Of a DNA stretch of 64,000 nucleotides, positions 35,803 through 47,075 are shown piece by piece. The notes under the pieces are model-generated. The model did not search any database. It was given only the letters and a program-made list of their open reading frames with translations, and had not been told where the DNA came from. The DNA is from Sipunculus nudus. Its lineage: Eukaryota; Annelida; Sipuncula; Golfingiida; Sipunculidae. The number at the start of each line of letters is the position of its first letter. The stretch's first letter is position 1. Made by a program: the position numbers and the translations under genes. The stretch lies in the NCBI GenBank assembly GCA_026874595.1, contig CM049307.1, forward strand, positions 98,146,330 through 98,210,329, given 5' to 3'.

Positions 35803-35932
35803 GACATTTCCATTTGACACAATGTTTCCATTTGACACATTGTTTCCATTTGACACAATGTTTCCATTTTACACATTGTTTCCATTTGACACATTGTTTC
35901 CATTTGACACATTGTTTCCATTTGACACATTG
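35803..35932 (+). repeat. 18-bp minisatellite, 7 copies
   Basis: Units of TTTCCATTTGACACATTG with one-base variants (ACAATG, TTTTACAC). It ends in TTTTTAGG and is followed at 35955-36060 by more GACTCGGACT strings like those of the 45-bp array. Confidence 0.95.
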
Positions 35933-36493
35933 TTTTTAGGATTTTTGTATTTTACTCGCAGTCGGACTGGGCTCGTTTCCTAATGACTCGGACTCGAAGA
36001 AGGTGGACTAGGACTCGGGCCACAAGAGTTGCCTAGACTCGGATGTTGTGGACTCTACTACTTCACTTGTATCGGTGCCCGACTACAGCGGTTTCTGTTG
36101 CCTCTGTCGGGTTGCTGCATTTATATTGATAACAGTTTCTAATATAAATGTATCTCTAGCACAAACTTCAGGTATTCTTGCTGATTAACGAATAATATCA
36201 ACTGGACACTTTCGACTCTTTTACGGAACAAAATGCTGATTCGTGGACAGTTACAAGTGTACTGACATTCCTCATTGGGCATGCTCAATGCTGCTCATTA
36301 AGGGGACTACCTCGTCATTTCGTCAACTGTTTGGCATCTCGTTTATTCACATGCGTTTCAGATTAAAAATAATACAATATTGATTTGATTTGATGCAGAA
36401 CGATATTAGTCACAGACCCGCGGAACCCTCAAAATCCGATTGAACTTGGGAGTCCTGGACCCTCCTAAAATATGCCCTGATGAAAACGCTGTA

Positions 36494-36534
<41 letters not shown>

Positions 36535-38592
36535 TATTTACGTGTTTGAAATCCAATCTCAACCGACATGTGCAAGAGATTCAATTTTTTTAACAAACTG
36601 TTTGACGTAACGAATAAACATGCAATGGAATTTTAAACAATTCCAATAATCTAGACAATATAGAGCGTACCCATGTAAAAATTAATCTGTGCCAATTTAA
36701 TTGAAGGTAACATTCAATAAACTAAATTTGACATTGTTACGAAGACAAAGTACTCAGGGGAAAACATTGGGCCGATCCCGGTTTTGAGCCCATGTTGGTG
36801 GCGCACTTGCCCGGCGTTCCAACCGCTTCGCTTGAAAAGCCATCTTCATTAGGGAGACAGTTTGGTCCGCTTTTATGTCACCCCTTAACAACATGCTGGA
36901 TTTGTGCTTAAGCTATCGTCAAAGGAGTGATGAACACCTATCAAAAGCATTCAACAATATCAGCTTATCCACGCCCGTGGTTAACTGTTCAATGTATTAA
37001 TGTTCCTCCTTAATCAGTTGTACTGGACAGTCAACGTACATTGGTTCTTTGAATCTATACGTGTATGTGTGTGTTTGTTTGTGTGTGAGAAAAAGAGAGT
37101 GACACAGAGAATAAGAGAAGAAAAGCTTGCCTAATTCAATATTCAAATGAAAGTCATAGGCTTAATATCTGCGATACAAAAATAAATAACAAACTTTTCA
37201 CCTTAGTGTAAACCATGGAGCTTAGAGATAAAAGTGAACTCCGCCCAACGAGATCCGTCCTTATATAGTACCGATTTTTCACAAATTTAAAGAATTATTG
37301 ATTGGCCAAAACATGCCTTTCTATAAAGTTTATTGGTCGTTGACCTTGACTTTGAGGGGAATCAATATAATAGTCTTTGGGGGTTTGAAGATATTTACCG
37401 ATTGTATATTTCCAGATATTCAAGAAAAAGCAGATTAACAAAAAAAAAACTGACTTATATGCCTGCTGAGTCTATGATTCATGTTAGGAACTAGTTCTAG
37501 CGGTGTTTTTTTATATCAATGCGATCGAACAAATATTGTCGGAAAATGAGATACTCAAGCCCCGATATTTCGTTTTACTTTAGAAAGTGAAACTCTTAGG
37601 TATTATTTATTTTTGTTTAATCTGTTCAAAAGAGGCAGGGACTTTAGGGCCTTTTTCATAGATGGAACATACGTTATTTAGGAAAATATATTCAACCGCT
37701 TGACAACGTGGCCAGGTTTTGGATGCAATCAAACATGATTAAGGAATATTTCAGTTATAAAACATAATATCCTGCGATGATGCTATCAGCGTCCGTCTTT
37801 CTTTGTTCCCCTTACACTATCATATTTGATGGTTGTATTTAATTGTCTCCTGTATTAAACAGTATGCATCACAACATAAGTAAACAATAGTCAGCTTACA
37901 TTTTGTCCAGCTTAGTAAACAGCACAAAGTCTTGGCTATTTTTTCCCTATTTCCCAGAATAAAACATCTCTTACTTTCAAAAAGTTATTACATAAATGAA
38001 TGAAAGGAAATATGCTTTGTGTGTGCCATTAAGATCAGAATGGTTTTCTGTACATTTGATATGGACTCAGGTGCCTTTACAAATCATCTTTGATACTTTC
38101 TCAGGTGGCTCATTATATTTTAGTCTTATACTTTCTTTTTCTTTTAAAAGTTAATAATTAATTACACCTGGATATCCTCCGAACCTCCTTTACAGAGGAA
38201 AAAACCGTTGGGAGTTAAGGGCACGATGAGTTGATTTCTATATCCGTAAGATAGGTTTATATATTTATATATAAAGCCTTTGACGGGATTGTTTTATTTA
38301 CTTTTTCTGTTTGGGCTATATTTCAAACACAGTTGTTTTTCGAATAACGAACTTAGGACAAAGTAATACCTGATAGATCTGCACCTGATATTTATTTTTA
38401 ATATTTATTTTCTTGCGTTCAATTTAAATTCGTGACGGGAAAAGCTTTCTGCAGAACTCCATGATTCTGAATCATCACAGACTTTCCCATTACATCATTA
38501 TAATTACTTATATACCTATCTGGAATACATTCCCAAAACTAACATACAAAATGTAATTTCTTGTCCAAGCACTTAGTATACTTACCCTAGAA
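35933..38592. other. Intergenic DNA
   Basis: The first 130 bp carries degenerate GACTCGGACT strings, a worn outlier of the 45-bp satellite. A TA tract lies at 36492-36531 and a GT-rich stretch near 37064-37088. I recognise no gene in this 2.6 kb. Confidence 0.5.
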
Positions 38593-39306
38593 TTGCGTGA
38601 AAGGTTGGAGGTATGGGTATCAGTGGCGAGAGAGGTCGGACGTACACGAATCAGTGGCGAGAGAGGTCAGACGAACGGGGCTTACAGGCGTGAGAGGTTG
38701 GAGGTACAGGGATGAGTGGCGTGAGCGGTCGGACGTACGTAATTCAGTGGCGAGAGAGCTCGACGACATGAGAATCAGTGGTGTTAGAAGTCTGAGATAC
38801 GGGGATCACTGGCGAGAGAGGTCGGAGGTACGGGGATCAGTGGCGAGAAAGGTCGGAGGTACAGGGATCAGTGGCTTGAGCGGTCGGACATAAGGGTATT
38901 AATGGCGAGAGAGGTCGATGACATGTGAATCAGTGGCGTTAGAGGTCTGAGATACGGGGATAAGTGGCGAGAGAGGTCGGGGGGATCATTGGCGTTAGAG
39001 GTCTGAGATACGGGGACCATTGGCGAGAGGGGTCGGAGGTACGGGGATTAATGGCAAGAGAGGTCGGAGGTACGGTGATTAGTGTCAAGAGAGGTCGGAG
39101 GTACGGGGATTAGTGGCGAGAGAGGTCGGAGGTACAGGGATCAGCGGCGAGAGAGGTCAGAGGTACGGGGATCATTGGCGTAAGAGGTCTGAAATACGGG
39201 GTTCAGTGGCGAGAGAGGTCGGAGGTACGGGGATCAGTGGCGAGAGAGGTCGGAGGCACGGGGATCAGTGTCGAGAGAGGTCAGAGGTACGGGAATCAGG
39301 GGCAAA
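38593..39306 (+). repeat. 31-bp satellite, left part (about 23 units)
   Basis: Units containing GGCGAGAGAGGTCGGAGGTA and CGGGGATCAGT, with variants (TTAGAGGTCTGAGATACGG, GTCGACGACATGAGAATC). The purine-rich plus strand is over 70 percent A/G. The array is broken at 39306 by a solo LTR and resumes at 40121. Its unit is unrelated to the other 31-bp array at 10483-10730. Confidence 0.95.
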
Positions 39307-40120
39307 TGTTACATGTATTTGTTTATTATGCGCAGGATTTTACATAGCTTAACATGTGCTTGACATTCTGATTCGTGTTAGGCGCAAGCCCTGTGCGTTG
39401 CTATGGGAACTGCACTTGTTGAATTCTGGTTCGCTCGCAGAGTGTTAACACAGCTTCGAGTCTGTTCTTTGGAATTTTCCTTGCCTAGAAGTTTCTGGAC
39501 TTCGGGGGAAAAGCTATAAATAGGGTCTGTGTTTAGAGCAGTTGGAAGGAAAAACCAGCGGGCACTAAAAGGGTGCGATTTTCTCGTCAGTTTTGGGACC
39601 TACTTTGATAATTGCTTAGTAACAGATATTCTACGGACTTTATACAGACTTTATACAGATTTTATACAGATTGTCTTCAGCTTGCCTTTGGGATTTACCT
39701 AAACTTCACTTCTGAATTACAATAGATTGTCTTTGAGATTTAATTGGGCTATTCACCAGGAAGATTTACTTGAACTGTTCACGTGGATTATTTGTGCTAA
39801 AAGACTCTTGTTGGGCTGTGACAGTAGTGGTATCCAGAGATCAAGGCCTTGGATCCGGACTCTGGTGATATACATTTTTATTATTGTTATGTCTTAAAAC
39901 TGTGTAATTGTATTGAGTTGGTGTATTGTAATGTTGGGTTGTTCTAAGGATAAATAATAATTGTTTGTTGAAAAAAAAACAAAAAACACGGATTTCTTTA
40001 TTCAATCCCCGAGACATTTCACGCTGCCTAGTGTTGCGGAATCTTTTTTTTTTTTATCTCCATAACAAATTTTAATGCTCGTCACGATTACGTGATCTGT
40101 TATTATTAGGTTCCGTAACA
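39307..40120 (+). mobile_element. Solo LTR, diverged relative of the 14.9-kb and 57-kb LTRs
   Basis: An 814-bp insertion that splits a 31-bp satellite. It begins TGTTACATG and ends TTCCGTAACA. It shares order and content with the other two LTRs: TATAAATAG (39515-39523), a GGGACCTA block, GTGACAGTAGTGGTATCCAG, TATTGTAATGTTGGGTTGTT, a poly-A stretch, then ATCTCCATAACAAA and TATTAGGTTCC at the end. The upstream third is quite different, so it is another subfamily. I see no convincing target duplication in the repetitive flanks. Confidence 0.8.
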
Positions 40121-40383
40121 CATGAAGGGTCGGTGGTACGGGAATCAGTGGTGAGAGAGGTCGGAGGTGCAGGGATCAGTGGCCGGAGGGGGCAGAAGTA
40201 TGGAAGTCAGTGGCGTGAGAAGTCGGAGGTACGAGGACCAGTGGTGAGAGAGAGGTGGGACGAACGGGGATAAGTGGCCTGGGGGGGGGGGGGGGTGGAG
40301 TACGGGGATCAGTGGCGTGAGAGGTCGGAGCTACAGGGATCAGTGGTGAGTGAGGTAGGAGGTACCGGAATCAGTGGCCTGGC
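40121..40383 (+). repeat. 31-bp satellite, right part (about 8 units)
   Basis: Continuation of the array interrupted by the solo LTR, with more substitutions (TGGTGAGAGAGGTCGG, TGGCCTGG) and a G15 run near 40278-40292. Confidence 0.9.
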
Positions 40384-41288
40384 ATCATCTACATTTTCCT
40401 TATTTTTACAAATTTTAAATAATATTTTCAGACTCAGAAATCAGAGTTAACATGAGGAGCCCAGCAAACAATGTCTATATCTGTACATTGTATGCACGAA
40501 TTGAAAGAACACGTATCGTGTACACGTATGTATCTATCACCTTTGAAAACTTGAAGAAAATCCATTCACTAAATTCTTCACAACTTTCACAAACACAATT
40601 GTACACACACTTAAATGACAACAAGCTGAGCCTCGTGACCCCTGGGTCGCTTGGCTTTCGTTTTCAATTTCATTGCAACATGCACCCGGTTGTATGTTAA
40701 CCAAGTTAACCAAGCAGGGAATACTTTAACAAACAGCATCACGTGTGTGTTTGCTAGGTTCACTGATGGTGAACTTTTGGATTAATTGGACATTAATACA
40801 TTAATGATACTTCCAAAATAAAATCTTTAGACCGTGATGAATTCAGTCGTACCCGAGTCATGTTTGAGAAATATAGGGTTTATTTTTTAAAATCTTTAGA
40901 CCGTGATGACTTCAGTCGTACCCGAGTCATGTTTGGGAAATATAGGGTTTATTTTAGACAATACATTATTAACAGCATGACAGCTGCCATTACGGTCAAA
41001 GATATAGCAAATCAGTACTGTCAAATGTAATGCAGCATTTACTCTAGTGTTGATGCTAATGAAAACTGTTAACTGTCACTGAGCGTTATAACATTGATAA
41101 ATACGTGAGGAACAATGTAACAACAAGCATTACGCAACACCTCCGCCCTATCAAAACATTCCAACTGAAAGCAAATGTTTACCCGGATCAATACCAAATA
41201 TAAATAATCGACCCATAAGTTTCTTTTTATCAACAACAAACAAACACGAGGGCTAAAACATAACCTCCTCGATGGATTAAATTAGTTT
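40384..41288. other. Intergenic DNA with a 69-bp tandem duplication
   Basis: A 69-bp segment starting AAATCTTTAGACCGTGATGA is present twice (from 40821 and from 40890) with three or so differences. No gene was recognised, and the frame at 40452-40700 lacks motifs. Confidence 0.6.
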
Positions 41289-41384
41289 TGTGAACATAAT
41301 TGTTAAATCGTTATTATATTGCTGATACATATTTTGTCGTCTTCTGTATATCTGATATGAACACAGATGTATTTCAATGATGTT
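41289..41384 (+). repeat. 96-bp target-site duplication, left copy
   Basis: Identical over 96 bp to 45292-45387. It begins TGTGAACATAATTG and ends CAATGATGTT. The two copies flank a LINE exactly. Confidence 0.9.
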
Positions 41385-44300
41385 AACATCTCCGAACCAG
41401 CACTTTAATAATATTGAGATCGCACTAGCACCATACAAACAGGTAAGCACTTGTTCACTTACTAATTCAAGCACACTTACTGATACTCACAATTCATATA
41501 ATGCTGAATATAATACTGTAAACATGGTCTCAGGAATGCTGGGGGTCTGAAAAACAAGATTTATTCACCAGAATTTTTAGATTTAATGAATGATTCTGAT
41601 ATACTGTGTATTGGGGAAACCTGGGCATCTTATGAAGAAGAGTTTGACAACTGCTTTGACAAATTTATATATTTTGCAAGTGTTAGAGAAAATGTTGGTA
41701 GAGGAGGAATCATTGTATGTATAAGAAAGAATTGCAATTTCAGCATAATATATGTTCATAAATATATAGATTTAATTGCTTTAATATTGGACGGTACAGC
41801 TTTTAATTCGGAGAAACCTGTTCTGTTAATATGTGCATATATTGCTCCAGAGGGTTCAGTACTATATGAATCTTTAGATGAAAATGATGGAATAATAAGA
41901 CTTGAAAATATTATGGTAGATTTGATGTCAAAATATGGAGATTTATATGTAATTTTAATGGGTGATCTGAATGCAAGGATTGGTGAAATGTATGATTACA
42001 TAGAAAATGATCATTTAGGATTCATTGGTTTGAATGAAGTGTACCCTTCAGATGAATTTAAAGTGTGTAAAAATTCAAAGGATGGTAAAACTAACAAATT
42101 TGGATTTTCATTACAACAGTTGTGTTGTGCTTTTAATATTCATGTTTTGAATGGTAGAATTCCTCCAGATATTGACGGTGAATACACATGTGTAACACAT
42201 GCTGGACAGAGTGTTATTGACTACATTATTATTAGTGCTGAATTTTTTATTAAAATGGAATCGTTTACAGTTTTAAGGTTAGATTTGTCAGATCACTTTC
42301 CAGTGAAATGTACTTTAAAAGTTGAATCTGTACAAACAGTTCCAGAAAATATTGAGCACACAACTGCATGGACAAGGTACAAACTTAAGTCACAGGCTGT
42401 AGTTGAACTTTTAAATGATAATGAAAATTTGTATAATGATCACATATGTAATTTTAATTATTATGTTCAGCAAGATGTTGAAAAGGCTATTGAATATTTG
42501 AATAAAGTGTTACATATTTTTACTGAACCTAAATATTACCAAAGTAAAAAGAGTTGGTCTCAACCAAACTGGTGGGATGATGAATGTGCTAAAGCAAAAT
42601 TGATTAAATATACAGCACTAGATAGATATAGGATATCTGGAAATATTTATGATTTGAATAAATACAAAAAGAAGAGACGACAATTTAAAAACCTTTGTGA
42701 TAATAAAAAGAAATCTAAACAAGAGTGCACTATGAAATACTTAACAAACACTAAAAATATAAATGATTTATGGGCCTGTATTAAAAAGTGTCTCAAGAAA
42801 GAGAAGGGTGTTAGTCACATTCCAGCAGACGATTGGTTTAATTACTTCAGAGATTTACTTAATGAAAATAAAAATGAAGTTAAAGAAGATTTTCACATTT
42901 TAGCTGACAAATACTTCAAAAATAATTTTAATAGTAATTGTGAGTGTGGATCACTCAACAATGAGATAACAGTATTTGAAATAAGACAGGCAATAAATCA
43001 AATGCACAGTGGTAAATCCCCTGGACCAGATGGACTCCAAGTGGATATTATTAAATCGCTTTTAGAAATTATTTTGCCTTTATTACATACTTTGTTTAAT
43101 AAGATTTTCAACAAGGGGTCATTTCCTGAAGAATGGAGTAAAGCAATAATATTTCCGTTACACAAGAAGGGTTCTCAGAATGAACCTGGTAATTATAGAG
43201 GGATATCCTTAATAAATGTTACTGGTAAAATATTTACTAAAGTTTTGAACAATAGACTTTCGCAGTTTGTTGAGGAAATGAGTATTTTATCTGAATCACA
43301 AGCTGGTTACAGGAAAGGATATTCTACAATTGACCAGGCATTTATTTTGTATGCTTTAGTTAAAAAATACTAAGTTAAAAGAAAAGGTAGATTTTACTGT
43401 TTATATATTGACTTTGCAAAAGCGTTTGATTGTGTACAACATAATTTATTGTGGTATGTTTTATTAAAACAAGGCCAAAATGGTAAAATATTACGCGTTA
43501 TAAAATCAATGTTCAAAAATGCAGTCTTGTATATTAACTGAGAGTGGACTTACAGATTATTTTGCATGTTCGGTAGGTACCCGGCAAGGTTGTATGATAA
43601 GTCCTTTATTATTTTCTTTATTTATTAATGAGTATTGTAATATGTTAGATGGAAGCGATTGTCAGGGGATATATGTAAATGGAAATCTCTCAAATTTAAT
43701 GACATTGTTATTTGCAGATGATATGGTTAATTGTGGAGATACTGTAGGTAGACTTCAGCAACAGATTGATCTCTTACAAAAGTTTTGTGAAAATTATGGT
43801 TTCAAAATTAATACAGATAAAACTAAGATTATGGTTTTTAGGAAAGGTGGTCCCTTACATAAAGTAGAAAAATGGTATTTAAAAGGTAAACAGTTAGAAG
43901 TGGTTCCATACTACAAATATCTTGGTATTATTTTCTCCACAAAATTGTCTTGGTCAAAAACACAACAACAGCAGGTTTTACAAGCAAACAAAGCTGTATG
44001 CATGATTAAAACATTCAGCAAAAAGTGTAAATATGTAAGTACAAAACATCTCTTTTATTTGTTTGATCAAATGGTAGTGCCAATATTAACATATGGATGT
44101 GAGTTGTGGGGTTTTAAAAAATCAGAAACTATAGAGAGAGTACAGTACAAATTCTGCAAACAAATTTTAAATGTAGGTCAGAATACTCCAAATGCAGCAG
44201 CATTAGGAGAATGTGGCAGATTTCCTTTGTTTGTAACTTGCTTATTGCGTTGTATTAAGTATTGGATTAAACTTTTGCATATGCCAGAACATAGATATCA

Positions 44301-45291
44301 GAAACAGGTGTACAATATGTTGATGAATTTAGATAGCAGTGGTAAATCAAATTGGGTATCTGAAGTAAGAACATTGCTGTTCCAGTCTGGTTTTGGATAT
44401 GTTTGGATGGCACAGTACATTGGAGATGTGAATTATTTTATGAAAGAAGTTGAAATGAGAATAAAAGATATGGCCATTCAAAATTGGCATGGTGATATTG
44501 AATTGTGCAGTAAACTCTACTATTATGGTACTTTTAAATCTATGCTCACTCTAGAAAAATATGTTGATTGTATCCCAAATAAACAACACCGTACAGCACT
44601 CGCTAAACTTCGATGTTCAAATCATGAATTAGCTATAGAAATGGGCCGCCATAAAAACATTTCTCGTGAAGAAAGGATCTGTAAATATTGTTTATGCTAT
44701 GGATTCAATATTGTTGAGGATGAAGCTCACTTTATGCAAGAGTGTAAATTATATCACGATTTGAGGTTAAAATATATTAGACAAGACTTGCATTATCCAA
44801 GTGAACAAAATTTTATAAAATTATTTAATTTAGATAATCCATTTGAAATATCAAAAGTTGCTGCATATGTGTTTAATTCGTTTTTGAGGAGACGAAAAAT
44901 GATAGATGGTTGAATTATGTATTTTAAACAGTACTCACTGTTGACAGCACAATAGATTCATTGTGTACTAAGGTGTGCAATAATGTTACATGTGTTTATG
45001 GCACGATTGATTAGTCATTTTAAGACTGTTACTTAACATTATATTGTCGTAATTTTTTAATTGACTGTTTATTGAAATGTAATTATGTTTATCCTCACAG
45101 ATGATGGCAAAACAGATTTATGTATGTAGGTATGCAGTTCTTTTACTTGTGTTAATGGCAGTTTACTAGAAAATATAAGACTGCTACCTTCCATTGGATT
45201 TATGTACTTTTTAAATTGAATATTTATTGAAATGTTTGGAACTTTGGGCCTGAGGCCTTTTTCCTGAATAAAGTTCTGTTCTGTTCTGTTC
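41385..45291 (+). mobile_element. APE-type non-LTR retrotransposon (LINE), about 3.9 kb
   Basis: The complete span between two identical 96-bp direct repeats. It has about 130 bp of leader, one long protein-coding region (endonuclease, reverse transcriptase, C-terminal zinc knuckle), a 380-bp 3' UTR with AATAAA at 45267-45272, and a tail of four TTCTG repeats (45274-45293). There is no upstream ORF1. LINEs insert by target-primed reverse transcription, nicking DNA with the APE-like endonuclease. The motif set and tail suggest the Jockey/I/CR1 side of the tree, but I do not assign a clade. Confidence 0.9.
41514..44913 (+). pseudogene. LINE endonuclease-reverse transcriptase, two lesions
   Basis: The frame is open from 41514; its first ATG is at 41586, so the true start may be lost. 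Seen in order: APE endonuclease with GLKNK, ILCIGETW, MGDLNARIG (about residue 125 from the ATG) and LSDHFP (about 234). Then reverse transcriptase with SGKSPGPDGL, NYRGISLINVTGKIF and QAGYRKGYSTIDQ. Motif A (DFAKAFD) lies at 43410-43430, followed by GTRQGCMISPLLFSLF and LLFADD (about 43710). The C-terminus has a CCHC knuckle (CKYC...EAHFMQEC). Lesions are an in-frame TAA at 43371-43373 and a one-base frameshift next to an A5 run at about 43514-43540. All catalytic motifs are otherwise kept, so the copy is young, or the frameshift is a sequencing error. Confidence 0.9.
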
Positions 45292-45387
45292 TGTGAACAT
45301 AATTGTTAAATCGTTATTATATTGCTGATACATATTTTGTCGTCTTCTGTATATCTGATATGAACACAGATGTATTTCAATGATGTT
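45292..45387 (+). repeat. 96-bp target-site duplication, right copy
   Basis: Identical to 41289-41384. It overlaps the last TG of the TTCTG tail by microhomology, so the element end is uncertain by 2 bp. Confidence 0.9.
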
Positions 45388-45792
45388 TATGAATGTTTCA
45401 CAGATTTTCCAACAATGTTTCATCCAACGCTTACACTTTGATGTCTTTATAAATAATTACACTGGGGACAAATAAAGAAAATACAATGAACGGCTGTATT
45501 TTTCAGATAGTCAGATATCCATTAATGTAATAATTGTTAGATTTTTTTTAATAAAGGCAGGTGACCGGTGTTGTGGTCCAAAAGCCCGATATTCGCGCAT
45601 TTTACCCGGGATTGTCTCGGTCAGTCTGAGTTTGGTGGTCACACTGGCCTCTACACCTGGCTGCCTTAAAATTGGCCTCATTGGGCCCTCTGAAATTCGG
45701 TCAAAGTGTGAAAATATCAGAATCTTCAGATATTTAAGTGACAAGCTTTCATGAGAACCGATTCACCGAATTAGATGTTTCCATTTTTCAAA
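45388..45792. other. Intergenic DNA
   Basis: Short unique stretch between the LINE flank and the 65-bp satellite. No gene recognised. Confidence 0.5.
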
Positions 45793-47075
45793 AGAATCGT
45801 ATACAGAAAACTCGACCGACTCAAATCCAGTCGGGCACTGAGACCACAGCATGTCAAATCAATGTATACCAGAAAACTCGACCGACTTAAATCCAGTCGG
45901 GCACTGAGACCACAGCATACCGAATCCATGTATACCAGAAAACTCGACCGACTCAAATCCAGTCGGGCACTGAGACCACAGCATTCCGAATCCATGTATA
46001 CCAGAACACTCGACCAACTCAAATCCAGTCGGGCACTGAGACGACAGCATGCCGAATCCATGTATACAGAAAACTCGACCGACTCAAATCCAGTCGGGCA
46101 CTGAGACCACAGCATGCCGAATCCATGTATACAGAAAACTCGACCGACTCAAATCCAGTCGGGCACTGAGACCACAGCATGCCGAATCCATGTATACAGA
46201 AAACTCGACCGACTCAAATCCAGTCGGGCACTGAGACCACAGCATGCCGAATCCATGTATACAGAAAACTCGACCGACTCAAATCCAGTCGGGCACTGAG
46301 ACCACAGCATGCCGAATCCATGTATACAGAAAACTCGACCGACTCAAATACAGTCGGGCACTGAGACCACAGAATGCCGAATCCATGTATACAGAAAACT
46401 CGACCGACTCAAATCCAGTCGGGCACTGAGACGACAGCATGCCGAATCCATGTATACAGAAAACTAGACCGACTCAAATCCAGTCGGGCACTGAGACCAC
46501 AGCATGCCGAATCCATGTATACAGAAAACTCGACCGACTCAAATCCAGTCGGGCACTGAAACCACAGCACGCCGAATCCATGTATACCAGAAAACTCGAC
46601 CGACTCAAATCCAGTCGGGCACTTAGACCACAGCATGCCGAATCCATGTATACCAGAAAACTCGACCGACTCAAATCCAGTCGGGCACTGAGACCACAGC
46701 ATACCGTATCCATGTATACCAGAAAACTCGACCGACTCAAATCCAGTCGGGCACTGAGACCACAGCATGCCGAATCCATGTATACAAGAAAACTCGACCG
46801 ACTCAAATCCACTCGGGTACTGAGACCACAGCATGCCGAATCCATGTATACCAAAAAACTCGACCGACTCAAATCCAGTCGGGCACTTAGACCACAGCAT
46901 ACCGTATCCATGTATACCAGAAAACTCGACCGACTCAAATCCAGTCGGGCACTGAGACCACAGCATGCCGAATCCATGTATACCAGAAACTCTGCTACCA
47001 CAGCATGCCAAATCCATATATAACAGAAACTCTGCTACCACAGCATGCCAAATCCATGTATACCAGAAAGTCTGC
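45793..47075 (+). repeat. 65/66-bp satellite with internal hairpin, about 19 units
   Basis: Units contain AGAAAACTCGACCGACTCAA, ATCCAGTCGGGCACTGAGAC and CACAGCATGCCGAATCCATG. CCGACT and AGTCGG are inverted around CAAATCC, a 6-bp stem with a 7-nt loop. Units come in two lengths: TATACCAGAAAAC (66 bp) at both ends and TATACAGAAAAC (65 bp) in the middle (about 46060-46560). Where units are 66 bp, frames stay open on both strands (46409-47041). Where they are 65 bp, identical 61-codon frames recur every 65 bp. The last two units (from about 46983) are internally deleted, keeping only CTCTGCTACCACAGCATGCC. Confidence 0.95.

Noticed and set aside
38593-40383. CRISPR array
   Set aside because: Units are contiguous 31-bp repeats without unique spacers, in a eukaryotic context and with no cas genes.
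45771-47041. Basic or cysteine-rich repeat proteins on both strands
   Set aside because: Explained by the 65/66-bp satellite. Identical 61-codon frames recur at 65-bp steps.
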